Source: Methanobacteriota archaeon | GTDB taxonomy: Archaea > Thermoplasmatota > Poseidoniia > Poseidoniales > Thalassarchaeaceae | DNA length: 5,670 nucleotides | Assembly: GCA_014384685.1 (NCBI GenBank) | Contig: JACNFL010000133.1 | Location: 1 to 5,670, forward strand | Direction of reading: 5' to 3' | In this document: in pieces, positions 4,693 through 5,670 of the stretch | Layout: every line of letters begins with the position of its first letter | Numbering within the stretch: the first letter of the stretch is position 1 | Position numbers and translations under genes: made by a program | Notes under the pieces: generated by a model | Database searches by the model: none | Seen by the model: the letters and a program-made list of their open reading frames with translations, nothing else | What the model was told of the DNA's origin: nothing

Positions 4693-5670
4693 ATGGTCGA
4701 CGATTCTAATCCAACTGCAGCGCAACTAATAGCGCTCAAAGTTGCAGACCTGAAATCAATGTGCAAAGACGCTGGATTGAAGGTTTCTGGGCGTAAGCAG
4801 GAGTTGATTGACCGACTCTTGGAATCTTTCGCTTCAGATGATGATGATGATGAAATCTTACTACTTGAGGAAGATGAGGTTAGCCACGAATCAACTGAAG
4901 AGGTCGCCGAAATTGAGGAAGAAGTTTTTGAGGCCGAAGTCTATGTTGCAGAATTAGATGTTGAATCTGATGACGACCTTCTTATTGACGATGAAGATGA
5001 AATTTTTGAAGCCGAAGTGTTTGAGGCAGAGTTGTTTGAAGAAGAAGAGTATGACCTTCCTCCTATACTACCTTCTAGCCGTCCAAACCGCCTTGCTGGT
5101 GGCTCCTTACTTGGAACTCTAACTAGTAAATCCACAATAGCAACCCTGCTTGTAATTCTCGTTATTGCAGGTGGTGGATACTGGTGGTGGACCAATAATC
5201 TAGACCCATTCGTTGCCGAGCCAATTGAATATGGAGATGAAATGAATTTTGCTATCTCTAGTGGAAAATTCGATGTTGAAGGGGAGGAGATGGTACGTGA
5301 ATTGGACAACCGTCTCAATGGAGCCTTATCGGAAGTCTGCGAGAATTTCAACGTTGATTTCACCGGTACAGGAAATATAGCGGTAGCCAAAGGCGGAAAT
5401 TCTGAATTGCTAAATCCATCCGATTCCAACTTAGTTGGCGTAGTGCAAGCAAGAGATGCATACGGGTTAACTTTCTTAGCAGTTGAACAGGAATTAAATC
5501 ACCAACTTTCAGCCACTGTATCATCAAAAACTTGGCTTGGAGATCAGACAGACAACATGTGTTCTGTACCAGTTGGGCCGATTTCAGGATATTCGTTTGC
5601 ACAGACTTCTAAGTCTTGGACAGAGTTAACCAGCAAAGCTCTGTTGAGTACTCATAGTTCTGTAACTCTA
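4693..5670 (+). CDS. SAP-domain, single-TM membrane protein with acidic linker, 3' end missing
   Basis: The frame runs open from ATG 4693 to the window end, giving 326 residues so far. Residues about 13-47 form a clear SAP helix-turn-helix motif, normally a DNA-binding fold: LKVADLKSMCKDAGL, then KVSGRKQELIDRLLE. Residues 49-120 are extremely acidic, starting with five Asp from a (GAT)5 run (4837-4851), and contain a repeated VFEAEVYVAEL / IFEAEVFEAEL motif at 78-88 and 104-114. A Pro/Arg hinge follows (122-133). One TM segment lies at about 147-166 (TIATLLVILVIAGGGYWWW), ending in three Trp at the membrane face. From 167 onward is an extracytoplasmic domain I do not recognise, with C216 and C290 as a possible disulfide. 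With the SAP inside and no N-terminal signal peptide, it should be an N-in, C-out protein, able in principle to tether DNA to the membrane. SAP modules in archaea may also bind other partners, so DNA tethering is inference. Confidence 0.83.
   Translation, partial: MVDDSNPTAAQLIALKVADLKSMCKDAGLKVSGRKQELIDRLLESFASDDDDDEILLLEEDEVSHESTEEVAEIEEEVFEAEVYVAELDVESDDDLLIDDEDEIFEAEVFEAELFEEEEYDLPPILPSSRPNRLAGGSLLGTLTSKSTIATLLVILVIAGGGYWWWTNNLDPFVAEPIEYGDEMNFAISSGKFDVEGEEMVRELDNRLNGALSEVCENFNVDFTGTGNIAVAKGGNSELLNPSDSNLVGVVQARDAYGLTFLAVEQELNHQLSATVSSKTWLGDQTDNMCSVPVGPISGYSFAQTSKSWTELTSKALLSTHSSVTL

Noticed and set aside
4941..5429. Ser-rich minus-strand ORF opposite the SAP protein
   Set aside because: It is produced by GAT/GAA-rich acidic codons read in reverse. 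The plus-strand frame has a SAP domain and a TM helix.

Overview
The window most likely comes from a free-living marine archaeon of the Poseidoniales (Marine Group II) type or a close relative. Four things suggest this. A single-pass membrane protein carries an N-terminal SAP domain. Another membrane protein has Gly-Pro-Pro repeats and a C-terminal 'LGWTDQQIEW'-like tail of a kind I associate with that group. Base composition is moderate, and one gene is followed directly by a bare oligo-T tract, as in archaeal termination. No rRNA, tRNA or single diagnostic archaeal gene is present, so the assignment is an inference, and a bacterium is not excluded.

Layout. (1) Positions 3-677 (+) are the 3' part of a gene for an Ala/Lys/Glu-rich basic protein with internal 27-31-residue repeats and a distinct basic C-terminal region; its start lies outside the window. 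(2) Convergent with it, only 11 bp away, is a tyrosine recombinase of Xer type (689-1735, minus) with all expected catalytic residues. (3) The 149-bp gap 1736-1884 is unusually structured. Next to the recombinase start is a predicted leader whose 11-bp closing stem contains the ribosome-binding site; next to it is a second inverted-repeat element; a T6 tract follows the upstream gene. (4) 1885-3114 (minus) encodes a RimK-family ATP-grasp glutamate ligase with an extra C-terminal domain resembling the TrkA-C/RCK_C ligand-binding fold. (5) A divergent intergenic region (3115-3244) separates it from a two-TM-segment membrane protein (3245-4537, +). That protein has five Gly/Pro-rich octapeptide repeats, an extracytoplasmic domain and an acidic Pro/Glu-rich tail, and it is followed by a strong hairpin terminator. 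(6) 4693-5670 (+), open at the window edge, encodes a SAP-domain, acidic-linker, single-TM protein with an extracytoplasmic domain.

How the genes may relate. No operon or known pathway joins them. Three products plausibly touch DNA: the basic repeat protein, the recombinase and the membrane-anchored SAP protein. Nothing in the sequence proves a shared process. The most noteworthy items are the candidate cis-regulatory RNA in front of the recombinase, the RimK plus RCK_C-like fusion, and the SAP-TM architecture that could tie DNA to the membrane.
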